From Voacanga thouarsii (Eukaryota; Streptophyta; Magnoliopsida; Gentianales; Apocynaceae): 64,000 nucleotides of DNA. Shown here in pieces: positions 11,921 to 22,581 of the stretch. The stretch is from the NCBI GenBank assembly GCA_026120185.1, contig JANUWF010001179.1, positions 2,955,501 through 3,019,500 on the forward strand, read 5' to 3'. The number at the start of each line of letters is the position of its first letter. The first letter of the stretch is position 1. Under the pieces are notes generated by a model. It did not search any database. It was not told the DNA's origin and saw only the letters and a list, made by a program, of their open reading frames with translations. Made by a program: the position numbers and the translations under genes.

Positions 11921-13703
11921 TGATGCATGTTTTTTAGTGTAGAAAATATTATCAACAAAGTCCACAATCAATCAAACTTAAATTAAAATGCTAATCACTA
12001 AAACCACACAGACAGGCAAGCATACCCATCATATAGTATAGGAATAGCAAGTATTGAATCCACAAGAACTTAGGCTCCCACCTTACTTTAACCAAATCTT
12101 TATTGCTTAGCCAATAAAATAAGAAGAGAATAAAAAAAAGTAAAGATAAAAATAAATAGAACTCAAGGAGAAAAGAATATGTAATTAAATAAATATTCTT
12201 AAAAACATAACTGTGAAATATTACCTTGCAAATATCACAATCAATTATTATCTTGGTATCATGAAGGATTTAAAATAGACCTACTTCATTTGCAATTCAT
12301 GAAATCACTATCTTCTAGTTAAATTAGGGAACATATTTTGCCTCAACCAATTTATCCAAAAAATGCATTAAAAATCAATTCTTACATAAATCCCTATATT
12401 CTAGGTGATTTAAAGCATGAAATTGGTCAATGAATTTATATTCTAGTAATTATCAACCCAAATTCTTAACAATTAACTCCTTTTTCAAACAAGTTAAGAG
12501 ATAAAAAATATGAAATTAATTAGATTAAAATTATTATCAACCCCTTTTTCAAGTAAGTTAATAATAAGAATCAATCAATGAATTCCTTAATAAAAACAAG
12601 TAATCAAATACCAAGAAAAATAATTAATTTATCAAAGAACTAAATTAACCCAAAATCATAAATCCAAGAATAACATCTAAATATAATTAATGAATTAAAA
12701 TCCTCATTGTTCAAGAAAAAAAAACAAAGGAAAGAGATAAATACTCATAGACAAGTCCTTCAATTTCCAATGAAAATTCCTCCCAAATCAATACTCCTTG
12801 AATTATTTCTTTAGAGAAAATATTAATGGTGATACACTCTAAAATATATGTATAATGATCCACATTGTGCATACCACCAATTTCCTGTGTGAATGGCCTT
12901 ATTTACAAGCATAGAAGACTTCCTAATAGTTCTAAATAGAAAAGAAGCAATCTCCTAAGAGAATTCTGAAATTAATTGTAAATTCACCGTCTTGAAGTCA
13001 ACGAGCCAAAACCGAGCCATAGTCCAAGCCATCGAGCCATTTCCATCTTCTTCGCTACCAAGCCTGAGCCAAGCTACAATTTCCTTTCTTCTTTTTGTCT
13101 TTTCTGGCGAGCAGCAAACCTTCTGCTGAGCTGATGAAGCTGCCCGAGCCAATGCCATTTCTTCTTTGTTCCTTGGTGAGTCGCAACTTAGCCGAGCCGC
13201 GGCTTGTCATGTTGCATCCTCCCAAGGATGTAATTAATCCTCCCAAGACTGTTGTATCATTTTTTTTCTTGTTGTTTGTTTGTTTCCTTTTTCAGTGACC
13301 AAGAAGCCCACGTCTTCTTCTTTGTCTTCTTGTTGAGTCGCGACTTCTCTTTATTGAACCTCCTATAGATGTAATACATCCTTCCCAGGACTGTACTTGT
13401 TGTTTCCTTTTCTTTTTCCAAATTCGATTTCCACTTTCTCTGTTTTTTTTTTTTTTTTTGCTTTGTTTTGTTCTTTCTCCAGACTTTGCCCGGTGTTAGG
13501 TTAGTCTCCTTGATCTGGTGCTAGGTCTTCACTGGAAAGTTCTTCAATTACTTCCAAATTCACCTATTTCGCGTAAAATCACAGAAAAGTATTTCCATAA
13601 GTGATTTATTAAATAGAAAGGAATATAACTAGTTATTGTATTAAAAGTACCACAAAATATATTCAAATAACTAGGAAAATATATGTAAATTTAGGTCCTA
13701 TTA
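11921..13703 (-). mobile_element. Solo gypsy LTR 2 inside tnp2, TSD GCAAG
   Basis: On the minus strand the unit begins TAATAGGACC (the first TG is mutated) and ends ACATGCATCA. The flanks show a perfect GCAAG duplication (11916-11920 and 13704-13708). It belongs to the subfamily of the LTRs at 3024 and 48894. It cuts the CACTA-1 transposase coding sequence, and removing it together with one TSD copy rejoins the frame exactly. The TATA region near 12894 is eroded. Open frames within it (for example 12955-13298) are not genes. Confidence 0.92.
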
Positions 13704-15120
13704 GCAAGAAACAATGATGACAATCAAACCAAGAATGTTTCTTGCCATGATAAAAATGAAATGACTTTATCTGCTCTATGCAATACAGGCATGCCAATCT
13801 ACCTATTTTGCTCCACTCACTCAACATAACATATGCAAAAAAATCATTAATGGTCCACAATAGTGCAGCCCATATTTGGAAATTTTGTTTCCTAGATAAG
13901 TAATAAGCAGGCACCTCTTCATACCACAATCGATTTAATTCGTCAATCAAAGGTTGTAGATAAACATCGACTTTATCCTTTAGATTTTTTGGACTAGGAA
14001 ATATGACGGTCAACAATATCATTAAATCTTTCATACACATCCATGGAGGGAGGCTGTATGGAGTAAGAATTACTGGCTAAGAAGAGTATTGCTTACTCAA
14101 CAACCTAAATGGAAAAAACCCTATTAGTACACATCTCGAGTCTTACACTTTAAACTTCTCCTGAAAAATCTAGATAACTCTTATCAAAATGTTGCTAAGC
14201 CTCACTATTATATAGATGACTCATATAGTCATCATCTGGTTTGCTCTTAACATGCCACCTCATATGTTCAGCTGTGGTACTGGATGCATACAACCTTTGT
14301 AACCTTTGTGTTACTAGAAAGTAGTACAACTTTTTATAAGGAATCTCCTTAAACTTTTCATTATTCCCAACTTTCCTTTGCATCTACCGAGCATGGCTAC
14401 AAAATTTCCATTCCCTAGAGTTAATATCGTATTTCCAATAAATCATGCATCCATTATTGCATACATCAATTTTTTAAACCAGTAACCCAAGCCTCGACAC
14501 TAACTTCTTTATTTGATTGAAGTCATTCAGAATCTTGTCACCACTAGGCACAACCTCCTTCATTAGTTGAGCCACCCAGTTGAATGCCTTTTAAGACATA
14601 TTATTTTCAGATTTTATATTCAACAACCTACAAACCAAGCTCAATTGCGAGTGGTTCGTGCATCTGTCCCAAATAAGAGTGTCTGCAGCCCTAAGTATGT
14701 CATAAAAGTTTTGAGCTTTAACATTAGGCAATTCATTAATAGACGTTGGGGGGATTGGTCTAGAAGAAAATCAAAACCAACTACATCTAAGACCATTTCT
14801 CGATATGGATCACTAGATTGCACTAGCAACCACAGTTCCACTAGTTGAGATAGAAATGTCTGGCATTGGATTAGATGTTTCACCATGACATATCCATAGA
14901 TAGTAGTTACCAACAAATCCCCATTTATATAAGTGAAACTTAACTTATTCTGGGCCAATATAGTTTTTGTTCTTGCACTTTACTTAAGGACCTCGAATCA
15001 CATTTGATCTTGCATTAGACAATGCAATGGCAATGAAAGCTTAACCGCATCTTGAAATTCAATTGAAATCCCCTTTACACCAAGGACACACCTTCTATAC
15101 ATCCAACTACTATCATTCAT
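13704..15120 (-). pseudogene. CACTA-1 gene 1: transposase-associated domain and tnp2 N-terminal part
   Basis: The frame opens on the minus strand at an ATG at 15120 with a 'MnDSSWMYRR' start, typical of the transposase-associated domain (PF13963). Next come a degraded N-terminal region, a KIDVCNNGCMIYWK block (about 14480-14440) and LVTQRLQRLYASSTTAEHMRWH (about 14320-14250). The tnp2 (PF02992) core lies at 14040-13704, with LMILLTVIFPSPKN, KVDVYLQPLIDELNRLW, ACLYC and WFDCHH. In-frame stops and frameshifts occur (for example around 14150, 14590 and 14970). Tnp2 is the catalytic transposase of CACTA elements; this copy cannot be functional. Confidence 0.85.
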
Positions 15121-15777
15121 ATAAATTAGAGCATAAAACTCTCCACATTAGATTAAAATAAGTATGAATATATTGAATAAGTGTTAGATAGTTTAAGTTT
15201 TATTGGGTTTAGAGCTTAAGGTTAGGGTTTTATGTTTTGAATAAGATTCTCGAGGTTTTATTGATTTGATATATGTTTTAGGATCACGTGCCATGTTTAA
15301 AAAAATGAATAACGCAAGCATGAGCCCTAGCTACTATTAATAATAACCAAACACTTGTGAAACATGTGTCAAACAAAAGACAAAGCAAACAAAAGTCTAT
15401 AGGATGATAATATAGATTCTTTGTATGATTAGCTTTAAAATTATAATGAGATAATTTGAAAGATTCTTTTGGCATGTTTCGTGTGTATATTTGACTTTGG
15501 GATGGAAAAGTTAAAGTGATTTTGAATTCAATATGAACTCCCGAGATTTTGGCTTTTCCTAACTTATATGTTTATAATTTAAGTGTGCCATTTAATCTTT
15601 TTTCTTGAGATAATATATTAGGATCTTCTTAATCTAAGAAGTCAATTATTTTATGGGATGGAAAAATTAATATGTGGATATGCAGAAAATGGCAATGTGG
15701 TAAAATTAGAAGAGATGGAGAATGCTAAAGATGAGAAAATGAAAGAAGAATTTAAGAGATGGAAGTCTAAAACATAT
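15121..15777. other. Upstream flank of CACTA-1 gene 1
   Basis: AT-rich with no ORF that shows a domain. By position it would hold the promoter and 5' end of CACTA-1, but no terminal TAGTG could be placed before the Gypsy-B LTR begins at 15778. The true end may lie to the right of Gypsy-B or be lost. Confidence 0.35.
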
Positions 15778-17333
15778 TGATAGGGGTTAAAATCAGCATT
15801 CTTTTCTTAGTTATTTGAGGGTGTTTTAAAATACATTTGTTGTAATTACTATGTGTATTCCTTCTTATTTGATATTTTGCTTGTAAAAGGTGCTTTTTGG
15901 AAAATATGTGTATATTTAAGTTAAAATCAAGCAGAAAGTGCACAGAACCAGAATGCACCTGACGTCGGGCCCAATTAGTGGACCAGGTACCGAGTCCATT
16001 CGATCCAATGATAGAGAGCTGAACAAGTTTCAGGGATTTTTTTAGAACAGACCTGGCCCGGCACCAAGTACACTTGACCTAATGCCAGGTCAAGTGTACT
16101 TGGTGCCAGGTCCATTCTATCTACTAAGGAAAAGATGGCCAAAAACAGAGCAAAATAGAAGAAGAACAGAGTGTGTTTGGCGCCAGGTAGGTCGAAGGTA
16201 CCCGGCGCCAAGTAAGTTCTGGAGGTGGAAATTCTGTACACAGAATTAGGGTTTATCCAATGATTTTGGTCTTTTTCTATTCCTATTCGGTCAAAACTTC
16301 CCCAGCCATAAAATAAGCATCCAAGAGGCCTATAAAAGTATAAGAGAACACAAGAGTTTGATATATACAACCAAGAGAGATGAATTAAAGAGCATAAATT
16401 TTTATTCTCTCATTGAAAGAGGAATTCACCCAAGCCAAGTAGGATTGTTCAAAGGGAGTCTTCAAGGAAGAAGAAAGAGCTTTGTCTATGAGTGCTTTTT
16501 TTTTCTCTTTATCTTCTTTTTCTTTAGCTATAATGTATTGAATATTTTCATTGTAATTTAATATTATTTTGAGATTTATGATTTTGGGTTAATTTAGTTA
16601 TTTAATTAATTCTTTGTCATCTTTGGTATTTGATTACTTGAATTCATTAGTTATTGATGCAAGTTCTTCTAATTAACTCGAGACGATGATGTTAGGAGTT
16701 TTACTGTATTGATTTCGTATTTGTCTAATATTAATGGACTTGAGCGACGAAATTAAGGTTATAGGACTAAGTGATCAAATGTTAGTTAATTTCGCCTCGA
16801 GTAAAGGGTTATTTGCTAATTTCATATTTATAAGGAATTGAGCCTAATGCATATTTTGGTTAGGATTAACTTGATTGGAAAACCTGTAATATAATCAAAA
16901 TATAGGATTCTATTGATTGGGACATGAAGTGCGATTTACCTAAGTAGAATCATGACTTGTGAGACGATTGAGTTTTACTTTATATTCTTTCATAATGCCA
17001 AGATGATAATTAGTTGAGACAATTGCTAATTGGTTCATTGTTATGTTTTCTAGAGTACTTGTCTAAATTGTATAAAACTACATCCTTAAGTTGTATATGC
17101 TTCTTTAGTTTTTCTTTTTATTCTTTTATTACTTTATTTGGGTCGGTTAAATTTTGAAAGAAAAGTGACATGTACTTGTTCCTTTGATGATCGATACTCA
17201 TTAATTCCCTGTACTATACTTGCGATGAGTATACTTGCTCACATGTATATTTTGGGATTAATATTTTAATTAAAACTTGATTAAGGGATGAATTTAAAAT
17301 TGAAAATTCTATATACCTAAAATTTACACATCA
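15778..17333 (+). repeat. 5' LTR of Gypsy-B
   Basis: Starts TGATAGGGG and ends TTACACATCA; 1556 bp. It is colinear with the 3' LTR (22582-23862 plus 31769-32012). It carries a GC-rich cluster of 'tggcgccagg'-like imperfect palindromes at about 15955-16220, then a TATA box at 16331. Confidence 0.9.
16331..16338 (+). promoter_or_regulatory. TATA box of Gypsy-B 5' LTR
   Basis: TATAAAAG in the conserved context 'aagaggcctataaaagtata'. The copy in the 3' LTR at 23111 is identical over the box. Confidence 0.6.
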
Positions 17334-17339
17334 AGTTTT

Positions 17340-17357
17340 TGGCACTGTTGCTGAAGA
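17340..17357 (+). promoter_or_regulatory. Primer binding site of Gypsy-B (tRNA-Asp type)
   Basis: 'tggcactgttgctgaaga' lies six bases after the LTR end and matches the tRNA-Asp primer complement at most positions, keeping TGGC at its start. Mutations would weaken priming. Confidence 0.75.
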
Positions 17358-17415
17358 ACAATATTATGAAAGTTTAGATTTTATTGATTTACCAATGTTA
17401 ATATGTTAATATGTA

Positions 17416-17418
<3 letters not shown>

Positions 17419-17448
<30 letters not shown>
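17419..17448. repeat. (AT)15 microsatellite in Gypsy-B leader
   Basis: An uninterrupted AT dinucleotide run just downstream of the primer site. Confidence 0.95.
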
Positions 17449-17450
<2 letters not shown>

Positions 17451-17639
17451 CTTGTATGACTAGGTGTTGTATTTTTTTATTTTTTTTTTTGGTATACTTG
17501 TACTCTCATGTATCTATATGTTGCAATTCCTTGTAACTTCATTTGTAAATGTACCCTAACTGTTTAACTTGTAAATTTTATAATCTCAAATTTTTCTTTC
17601 TTATGTAAATCTTTCTCTTAGTTTATAACCAGATGATCC

Positions 17640-17922
17640 AAATCTGAGATAGTCGACCTTGATCCAGAAATCGAGAGAACTCTCACTAAGGTCCGGAAGT
17701 TTATAAATGAAAGGGTACGGAGAGCAATAGAAGTAAATCAGTGCAACGATAGTGGTAACAGCAGAGCTAACAAGTAGGTGATGAATGACTTTGTAAAACC
17801 AGCAATCTCATACACAGGCTCTAGTATTGCACGGCTTAGGATAGAGGCTAATAATTTTGAGATAAAACCTAATGTGATCCAAATGATCCAGAATGTGTCC
17901 AGTTTGATGGGTTATGATGTGA
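17640..17922 (+). pseudogene. Gypsy-B gag, N-terminal remnant
   Basis: The frame reads DPEIERTLTKVRKFINERVR, a stop near 17775, then MNDFVKPAISYTGSSIARL and IEANNFEIKPNVIQMIQN. The 'I..P.IEANNFELKP.liqmvq' block is characteristic of gag at the start of plant Athila/Tat-type gypsy polyproteins. The frame runs into an antisense LTR fragment at 17923, so the central gag (capsid) region is missing. Confidence 0.75.
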
Positions 17923-18225
17923 CAAATTTAGGTATAAAAAATCATATAAAAATAACATTCCCAATCGAGTTTAAATTAAAACGTCAACCCCAAATTACAC
18001 ATATGAGCAAGCGTACTCATCATTAAGCATAGCATAGGGTTTAAAACGAGTATCGATCCTCAAGGAACAAGAATGCAGTAATCACTTTTCTTTCATTGTT
18101 TAACCAACTCAATAAAATGAAAGAGAATAAAAAGGAAAATAAAACAAAATAAAATAAAAAAATATATACATGTCAAGGATGGAGAATTATGTAACTCAAG
18201 CCATTATTTTGACAAACATGACCTT
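17923..18225 (-). repeat. Antisense gypsy LTR fragment inside gag
   Basis: This stretch is the reverse complement of the 3' part of the LTR family. It aligns by eye with the reverse complement of about 17090-17330, and with 4760-5040 of solo LTR 1. Landmarks are 'cgtactcatcattaagcata', 'gagtatcgatcctcaaggaa' and 'cttttctttcattgtttaac'. It is truncated at both ends and shows no TSD. It replaces the middle of gag and creates an inverted repeat with the element's own LTRs. Confidence 0.8.
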
Positions 18226-18644
18226 AAAGTACCCAAATTATGGGGTCCTCACAAGAAGTATTGGACCAAGCGGCTTTTGTAGGTAATGGTCGGCAAGGTA
18301 ATAATCCGTACAGCAATATTTACAATCCAGGTTGGAGAAATCATCCTAAATTTTCTTAGAATAACCAAAACCAACCTCGGTAAGCTTCTGCGAATTTTGG
18401 GATGCAATGGACTCAACTGTCTCTGCCAGATAATGCCCCATCAGCTAAACCATTTTTGAAGGAAATAGTCACCAAATTGGTAAGTAGAACGGAAAAATGG
18501 TTCCAAGGAATTGATGTGACCACGAGAAACTTGGAGGCATCCATGCGCAACCTAGAGGGTCAAATTGGACAATTAGCCAAACTCCTTAATGATCGTCAAC
18601 CAAGAACACTACCAGGCAACACGGAGGCTAACCCACGGGACTAA
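18226..18644 (+). pseudogene. Gypsy-B gag, C-terminal remnant
   Basis: After the antisense insert the gag frame resumes with QAAFVGNGRQGNNPYSNIYN and PGWRNHPKFS, then a stop near 18357. An open stretch (18402-18644) ends RNLEGQIGQLAKLLNDRQPR, LPGNTEANPRD. The 'YNPGWRNHPNFSW' and 'iRNLE.QIGQLA..l..RpqG.LPgNTe.NPr' blocks are classic for the C-terminal gag of plant Athila/Ogre-like gypsy elements. In complete relatives protease and reverse transcriptase follow; here coding stops at 18644. Confidence 0.8.
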
Positions 18645-19892
18645 AACCGTGGGAAACGCTAATTTCTGAACTGTTTTACTTTTTGCTAAACAATCTTTTT
18701 TATTCTCATCAATTTTCATTTATTTAGCAATTAGTCTACATGCTTCGTATGATTTCATATTCCTTTTTCTTTCATTAAAATGCATTTTTGAAAAAAGAAA
18801 TGATTTTTTTACCAGAGCTGAACTAGCACCGAGCCCAACCCGTAGCCCAGGCACTGGCTCAGCACGGCTTCATAGAAAAGCACAGGCAGAACAGGCCCGA
18901 TGCCAAGCCCAGTCCATGGGCCCGGCACCAGGCCCATTAGGCCGCCATATTCAAAACGGTCCTCTTGGCCATTTTTTGTTCAAAAATCTCCACTCCTCTC
19001 CAATTTTCCCTCAACCCATCGCCGAGTTCATCTTTAAAACACCGCTGGATCAATTTTCATACCTCCAAAACACTTCCAAAATACAAAATCTCCACTTTAT
19101 TCTTGAAAATTTGGATAAAAATAAGGAAAAATCTAACATTTTCACCCAAAACCCATGTTTTAATCCTTCTATTGGGAGCACAATTTCTTCAAACTCTTTG
19201 CATAGAATCATTGCCCATGCATTGGAGAACATTATGGTATAAATTTTCTACACTTTCTACGGTTAAGTTTTTCTTATGAATTTTGGGTAATTTTCTATGC
19301 ATTTTTGGGCAAGAATTCTTGAATATTTTCTAGTGAAGAATTTGATTGTTAAGATTGCTTTCTTTGATCTTGCATTAGCATGGGAATATCATGGATAATT
19401 CTTTATGATTAATGCCAGTGATAGTTTTTATTTTTGGAAGTGATTGAGCGTGCATGCTTTGTGATTACCTTTTGGGATAAAGGATAATTGTTCAATGTTT
19501 CACTTAGCCTTATGGTGATAAGCTTTGCATTATGCTTTAAATGGCATGGCTAATTGAGCATAATGATCCTAGACTGAATATGATTTCCTTGAGCAATATT
19601 GAACATTGTGGATATGATCAACTTGATTGATAAGATGTTTGGATTGGCATATATATTATTTTCTTGTAGGTTTATTGGAGGGTGTTGAGTGGTGTTTACT
19701 AAATATCTTGAGGTGTTTTGTGTTGAGTAGTGTTTACTAAATATCTTGAAGTATTTTGTGTTGAGTGGTGGTGGTGGTGGTGGTGTATGGTGTTGTGATT
19801 ATGAGATGGTTGAGAGTGAACAGTTGTTGTAAAGAGTGACCTAAAGGGCCTTCTAGTTGTCTATTTGTCTCATCTTTCTTCATCCTCCTATC
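18645..19892 (+). other. Non-coding spacer of Gypsy-B where pol would lie
   Basis: No polymerase, protease or integrase motif was found in any frame. It holds a GC-rich block (18815-18945) with repeated 'ggcaccagg'-like words similar to those in the LTRs, and a tandem repeat at 19683-19785. The overlapping open frames at 18916-19279 have no recognisable domain and low-complexity composition. Confidence 0.5.
19683..19785 (+). repeat. 38-bp tandem repeat plus (GGT)n
   Basis: Two 38-bp units (19683-19720 and 19721-19758, each starting 'tgttgagt' and ending 'ttttg') are followed by a partial third unit that runs into a GGT trinucleotide array to about 19785. Confidence 0.9.
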
Positions 19893-21109
19893 ATGTCTAA
19901 ACAACCTAGAGGATTAGCACCTGGGGCTAAGAGAGCTCGAGAGGCATCTTCTTCTACACTATCCTTCGAGCCTCAATCTACCTAACCTACCCAATTTTCT
20001 AATCCAATGTGCCAAATTTGGTATGATAGGCACCAACATAATAAAATTATAGTAGAAAAGTGCTACAAGTCATCCTTAAACAATTCCCTACAACTTTTTA
20101 CTATGTTTAGGCGCCTGGGATGGGAGCCCATCATTAGGATGGAAAGTTCTTATTGTCTTGTGCGCATGAGAGAATCTTATGCTAACATGTAGGATAAAAA
20201 GAAAAACACTCTCAAAGTCATCTCCACTATGGTCAAAGGGATTCCTATTGAGTTTGACAGGGCTAGATTAGCTAGAATTTTAGAAATCTCGGATGAGGGA
20301 CTATGGATAGCTGTGGACCATAATAACTAAAAGATCATATATGAGCTTATCTGGGATGTGGGGGCTGTAAGGGCTAGTTTTCAGATGTGGAGAAAAGGGG
20401 AAGTAAGTCAATGTCAGTATTATTCCAATAATGACCTTGAAGCTCAGTGGTGTGCCCTAGTCTATATTTTTGTTTTCAATGTCTATCCTAAGGCTAATGA
20501 CTTTAATGAGTCTAGGATACTTGACCTTTAAATTCTAGACAAGATGAGGAACAGTGAGCCTATTCCCCTTACTCCCATTATTATTAACTCCATGAGAGAG
20601 GTTGTGGCCTCTAACATTGTAGCCAAGACCTCAACTTCTCGCTGGTTCTTATGCATATTTTGAGAGACTTTAGAGCACAACTAGATGGAGATTTAAGTGA
20701 GCCCACTACTGACCGTGACCTCGTGACGAAGCATACTTTGGTTCAATGTGGGTATCATTATGATGAGAGGACAAAAATGTAAAAGAGGCCATATGAGGTG
20801 CAGTACCCCAGAATGGAGGAGCTTCCCCCTGCTGAGGAGGAGGAAGAAGTGCCACCTGCTAGACCAACCCCTCGTGCCACTAGCTCTCCTTCATGCACTG
20901 ATTTTGAGACACGCATGGAGGCCCAACTGGAGAGCCAGATGATTATCCTCTTCCAGCTCCGTGATTCCATTGCCGACATTAGACACTGCCAGGACATCCT
21001 AGATCAAAAGTTGGCCACTTTGATCCAACATGTTACTGGTGCATCTTCCAGTTGCAGAGTTGACGATGCTGAACACAATGACCATGATGATGATGAGGAT
21101 GATTCTTGA
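19893..21109 (+). pseudogene. Gypsy-B second ORF, plant-transposon-protein-like (PF20167-like), broken
   Basis: The frame opens at an ATG at 19893 (MSKQPRGLAPGAKRAREASS). In-frame stops lie near 19983, 20190, 20326 and 20529, with a frameshift near 20650-20690; the open C-terminal part (20798-21109) is acidic and ends in an Asp-rich tail. Blocks such as LQLFTMFRRLGWEP, RESYANM and VKGIPIEFDRARLARILEI fit the 'GW...yp.lVreFYaNl...V.G..i.fd...i...lg' pattern of the putative plant transposon protein domain (PF20167). The ORF sits 3' of gag, near the place where some gypsy elements keep an env-like ORF. Function is unknown. A similar block order is seen in the Sirevirus ORF at 26457-27956. Confidence 0.65.
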
Positions 21110-22566
21110 CTCACTCTTTTGTATTTTATTTTCTATTATTTCTTTTTTTAAAAATTTTAATGACTTTTCCTAACTTGTAGGTATCTCTTCTTTTCTTTTT
21201 CTTTTTCGTTTATCTTATTTTCTTTTTCTAGATTTATGTTTTCTTTCTTTTGTTTCTTTTCTTTTTGTAAGTCCTCCTATAATGATCTCTCCTTGAGATT
21301 GATTCAACCTAATGGCACAACAATGTAATGAAAGTATTTTTTTTCACTATATTCTTCTTCTTTCTTCATCTTGGTCTTTGTGGTTGTACCTTTCTTATTT
21401 GATCTTTGGCCATTGAGGACAATGTCTAGTTTAAGTGTGTGTGTGTGGGGGGGGGGGGAATAAAGATTGAAGAAATACTTTTCCATGTTATTTGATTAAT
21501 CTATTTTGTGTTTGTGATTTATGACAACTTTTTCGAAAATTTCAATGGTTTTATTGTTAAGTAAGGTTGTAATTTTTTTTCTTACTTGAATATGAGTTTT
21601 GTCATTCATTAGGTGGAATTTGATGAAATTCGTTTTATTGGAAAAGATATTTATCAAGACTTGACAATTTTGATTAATCTTATTTATGCATTGGTGTTTA
21701 AATATTATTTGACTTGTCTAGTTAAAATATAGAAGATATGATGAATATAGGAAGAGTTTATTGGCTAACTTGTGTATTATAAGTTTAAATTTTGCTAGCT
21801 TTGAGTTATGATAAAAAAAAATTGTGAGTTGAAAAAAGAGCATTGAGAGGAAAGATTGAGGAGAATGCTGAAATTTTTTAATTCAGTTGAAGAGAAAAAA
21901 AATGAGTGAAAACAACACTATTGTTGATGTGAATTAGGGAAAAAGCTCTTATTGATGATCTTTGAAGACCTTTAGCTGAAAAGGGGGTCAATTTAGGGAG
22001 AAGTAGCAAGTGTATTCAGTGCACTCTTTTGAGGCTATCCCGAAGGCAAAAAAGCAAGTAAGAGCATAGAAAAAAGAATTGTGAAAAAATGCTAAGTGAT
22101 GACTAAAAAGGGAGCCAATACGGTGTGTGAAGAAAAATTCATGCACTTGAGGCTACAAATTCCCTAAGTCATTGAAAAACTTTGAGAGAAAAAAAAAATT
22201 CAATGCTTTCCTCACATCATAACTTAAGTGTGCAATTTTTGGATTTATAATACTTGAATTTGTAGATGGCTTGACCTATGTGATTCATGTTAGCTATATT
22301 TTTACTTGAAGAGTGAAATAACTTTCTTAGACTAAAGTATGCACTTGATTAATTTGACTTCAAGAGTTTTGTGATGTCTTAGCCAATGTTTCAAAGTTTG
22401 AAATTGTTTTAAAAGGGTATGAAAGACAAGGGTTGTATCTAAAGTTTGAAAGGAATACATGATCTTTGCTATGATGAAGAAACTTTTGGAATGAGAAGAA
22501 AACATTGTGTTGTTTTGATATTTTTTCTTGGATAAAAGTATTTTGCTTGAGAACAAGCAAATGTTC
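21110..22566 (+). other. 3' non-coding region of Gypsy-B
   Basis: Pyrimidine-rich (21120-21270), then a box 'gaggacaatgtctagttta' followed by (GT)n and a G11 run (21436-21457), then AT-rich sequence to the polypurine tract. No protein is seen. The same layout occurs in Gypsy-A (1671-3020), so it is a family feature. Confidence 0.6.
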
Positions 22567-22581
22567 AAGTGTGGGGGTATG
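22567..22581 (+). promoter_or_regulatory. Polypurine tract of Gypsy-B
   Basis: 'aagtgtgggggtatg' directly precedes the TGATAGGGG start of the 3' LTR. It is the expected primer for plus-strand DNA synthesis. Confidence 0.65.

Noticed and set aside
12955..13298. Open frames on both strands in solo LTR 2
   Set aside because: They lie wholly inside an LTR whose ends and TSD are clear.
18916..19279. Two overlapping open frames of 104-108 codons in Gypsy-B
   Set aside because: No domain, overlapping frames in AT-rich spacer, and a position where pol was deleted; chance frames are the simpler reading.
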